From Paraburkholderia sediminicola (GTDB taxonomy: Bacteria > Pseudomonadota > Gammaproteobacteria > Burkholderiales > Burkholderiaceae), in the NCBI RefSeq assembly GCF_902859805.1, contig NZ_CADIKC010000007.1:1-64000 (forward strand): 64,000 nt of DNA. The letters are read 5' to 3'. A program made the position numbers and the translations under genes. The notes below the pieces were generated by a model that was not told where the DNA came from, searched no databases, and saw only the letters and a list, made by a program, of their open reading frames with translations. Positions 61,837-64,000 of this stretch are shown here, piece by piece (positions within the stretch are counted from its first letter, which is position 1; the number at the start of each line of letters is the position of its first letter).

Positions 61837-64000
61837 GGAGACACGACTCCCGCTTTGATTTCCGCCAGTCTATCGGCGTATGCACGAGCGACTGCCTCAA
61901 TAGAATAGTCGCGGACAATACGCGCCTGGCCGGCCTTGGCAACGCGTTTCCGGCGGTCTTTGTCTTCGAAGACTGTACGGATCTGTTCCGCCGCGGTCGA
62001 CACGTCGGGATCGCACCAGTACTGACCTTCGTAAAACAGATAGTCGCCTGCGCGCAAGGGGACAAGATCTCCATCTACAAGAAAGGATGTCTGCTCGTCG
62101 CAGAAATCCACATTTCCCGAGAAGTTCGTCACCACGACAGGTTGTCCCAATAGCATGGCTTCGGCAATTACGCGCCCGAACCCTTCGCTACGGTGGAGCG
62201 AGATATAAGCGTCGCATGCGGCCATAAAATCGACCGTATCCTGACGGCTCAGTCGCTCTGAGACGATACGGATTCGAGAATCCTGCGCAGCGAGTTCGCA
62301 CACTGCGCGCCACGTCGGATCGCTGTCTCGTACATTCATCGCTTTAACGATCAGGCTGACGCCCGAGGTCTGCGTGCCAAATGCTTTCTGAAACGCATGG
62401 ATACCGGCGATTGGATTCTTTCGCGTCAGCCACGAGTTGCCGTCGAACATCAGGTAGAACAGGAACTCGTTGGACGGTAAGCCAAACCGGCTGCGGTCGG
62501 GATTCACCGGCGCAGGAATGTTCACTGCCATCGGAACGTGATGGACTGCCGTGTCCCCTTGTCTCGCGAATGCCGATTGTACGAACCTGCTTTGCGCCCA
62601 AATTTCGTCGACGAGCCGATGAAGCTGGCCGAAGGCGCTCGGCCACTGCGGCAATTCCCACGGCCATGCGCCGATCTTGTACGTGTCAGCCTCGATGAGA
62701 TTGCGTCCGCCCTCGAGCGAAAGTCGCAGCATTTCGGGCGGCGGCAGGCAAAAGACGCTCAACCCGTACTTGAGGTTGACGCTCAGCAAGTGGTCGACGG
62801 ACGTATCGAGTTTCGCCGGGCCTGCCATGGGCGCATTGATCAGCGCGCATGGGATCTCTGAGAGCCCAAGGGCTTTCGACGCCATTCTTGCGTCTTCGCC
62901 GAGCCCGAGCACTCCCTGCGGAAATCCGACAATGTTGACCCCGAACGGGCGCGCGCGCCAGGCACGCTCGATCGACATAACGTATTGATTGCCGCTGCCT
63001 TCGGAATTGGCGCCAACGATGGCAATGGAGATCGAACCCAACGTTGGATATTCGTTTCTGCCGTGGTCCTTCCACCAACTTACCAGCGCTGTTGCTCCGG
63101 CCTCGGTGCTGGAGTCAAATGCCGCCGTCAGGTCAGCGCGGTCCTGCCGGATCGATTCAAGGAATTGCGGGACCACAGAAGTGGGTGTTCCGGGAGCCGA
63201 CTCTGATGCCAGCAAGGTCGGCAAGAGAGTGTTTGTCGACCATTGGATAACCGGGTAGGCGAACTGCCCGTCGCTATCCCACCAGGTCAGTGCGGCCAGG
63301 CGTCCAGTCAATGTTGTCAGATCGAATGCCTGCCGCAAATCAGCCCGGTCGCGACACATCAGAATCAGAAAACGTGGAAGAGGGATCTCCGTGGTGTTAT
63401 CGGAGTCCTCGAGCTCAAAGAGACTCTCAGGCACGCCTGAAAGTATCCACCTGATGCTCGGGTGTTGGTCCTTTCTGTGCTCGCGCCACCAGCCCAGAAA
63501 CGCGATTCGACCGCCGAACGTTTCGAGATCGTACGCTTGCCGCAAATCGGCGCGTTCATTTCTGATGAGGTGCAGCAGACGCGGGCACGGCACTTCGTCG
63601 GTATTACTGCTTTCGTGTGTTTCGAGAAGCGAGTGAAAGATCTCTGCCGGGGACCAGGCGATCCTCGGGTATTCGACCTGGCCGCGCTCTTGCCACCAGC
63701 TCACGCACCCCAGTCGACCGGCAACGGTAGTCAGATCAAAAACCTGTTTCAAATCGGTTCGGTCTTCGACGATTACCGAAAGAAACGCAGGCAAGTCGAA
63801 GCCACTTGGCCCGTCGATATCGGCCGGCTCGAGCAACGTTGCGGTCAGATGTTTTCCGTCCAGAATGCTCGGCGCCGTGCTCTTTAGCCAATATGCAATG
63901 CTTCGGGGGTGGTCCGAGATCAGCGTTGCGTTGTCGAGTTGCTCGACATACGCAAGATCTTGCGATCGGGGTTTCCAATCGAAGTCTGGGTAATCTGTAC
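61833..64000 (-). CDS. Glycosyltransferase with N-terminal 69-residue repeats (partial)
   Basis: The frame stays open to the window edge, so the start lies outside; at least 720 residues are present. The first part holds four copies of a 69-residue repeat, starting near 63794, 63587, 63380 and 63173 (207-bp period). Their core is DRADLRQAFDL, then GRLA and a WW pair. The C-terminal 400 residues are a GT4 domain (FYLMFDGNSWLTRKNP and the box EGFGRVIAEAMLLGQPVVV). The repeats may mediate protein assembly or bind the growing chain. Confidence 0.9.
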   Translation of the reverse strand, partial: TDYPDFDWKPRSQDLAYVEQLDNATLISDHPRSIAYWLKSTAPSILDGKHLTATLLEPADIDGPSGFDLPAFLSVIVEDRTDLKQVFDLTTVAGRLGCVSWWQERGQVEYPRIAWSPAEIFHSLLETHESSNTDEVPCPRLLHLIRNERADLRQAYDLETFGGRIAFLGWWREHRKDQHPSIRWILSGVPESLFELEDSDNTTEIPLPRFLILMCRDRADLRQAFDLTTLTGRLAALTWWDSDGQFAYPVIQWSTNTLLPTLLASESAPGTPTSVVPQFLESIRQDRADLTAAFDSSTEAGATALVSWWKDHGRNEYPTLGSISIAIVGANSEGSGNQYVMSIERAWRARPFGVNIVGFPQGVLGLGEDARMASKALGLSEIPCALINAPMAGPAKLDTSVDHLLSVNLKYGLSVFCLPPPEMLRLSLEGGRNLIEADTYKIGAWPWELPQWPSAFGQLHRLVDEIWAQSRFVQSAFARQGDTAVHHVPMAVNIPAPVNPDRSRFGLPSNEFLFYLMFDGNSWLTRKNPIAGIHAFQKAFGTQTSGVSLIVKAMNVRDSDPTWRAVCELAAQDSRIRIVSERLSRQDTVDFMAACDAYISLHRSEGFGRVIAEAMLLGQPVVVTNFSGNVDFCDEQTSFLVDGDLVPLRAGDYLFYEGQYWCDPDVSTAAEQIRTVFEDKDRRKRVAKAGQARIVRDYSIEAVARAYADRLAEIKAGVVSP

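Overview
The window looks like a chromosome segment of a Paraburkholderia or close Burkholderiaceae species. It has GC-rich housekeeping genes in an order typical of that group (groES-groEL, thiD, rubredoxin, yqgE-ruvX-pyrR-pyrB-pyrX, a PlsC-type acyltransferase, apaH). They are followed by a large surface-polysaccharide locus. No rRNA, tRNA or CRISPR array was seen. The genus assignment is inference from gene content and codon use.

Region 1 (1-15.1 kb) is an accessory island. The left edge carries four 23-bp tandem repeats of the kind found at insertion-sequence ends. Next come two mirror-image modules, each a large serine recombinase followed by RepB/ParB-like genes (184-2632 on the minus strand, 4133-6626 on the plus strand). 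Then comes a ubiquitin-like antiphage operon of the Bil type: bilA (ISG15-like, two ubiquitin folds), bilB (E2-like), bilC (JAMM peptidase) and bilD (E1-like), at 8417-11241. A WYL-domain regulator of the CapW/BrxR kind is divergent to it, and the shared intergenic region holds a perfect 9-bp inverted repeat and a good promoter. A two-helix membrane protein, a small CHCC zinc protein and a superfamily 2 helicase complete the island. Repeats at 15.08-15.14 kb may mark its right edge.

Region 2 (15.2-28.8 kb) is core genome. groESL sits behind a CIRCE operator. A 2.2-kb cassette with an APS kinase and a sulfotransferase lies between two near-identical copies of the groEL terminator. Beyond it are thiD, rubredoxin, a FimL-like protein and the yqgE-ruvX-pyrR-pyrB-pyrX run. 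The PyrC-like protein has lost the HxH metal motif, so it is probably the non-catalytic PyrX partner of PyrB.

Region 3 (29.0-64 kb) makes and exports a surface glycan. It encodes dTDP-L-rhamnose synthesis (rmlBADC genes), GDP-mannose (manC), a GDP-6-deoxy-mannose reductase-like protein, UDP-ManNAc (wecB) and an ABC exporter (wzm, wzt). It also has several glycosyltransferases, a CapK-like ligase with a deacetylase-like partner, and a run of four overlapping genes resembling the mycobacterial decaprenyl-phosphoryl-arabinose pathway: a HAD-UbiA fusion, DprE1-like, DprE2-like, and a GT-C-like membrane protein. A GtrA protein lies nearby. The second half, on the minus strand and visibly more AT-rich in parts, has a second large membrane protein with a 43-residue coupled leader ORF, a secreted GH32 fructan hydrolase, a histidine phosphatase, an unknown protein and four glycosyltransferases. 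The last of these carries four 69-residue N-terminal repeats and runs off the window.
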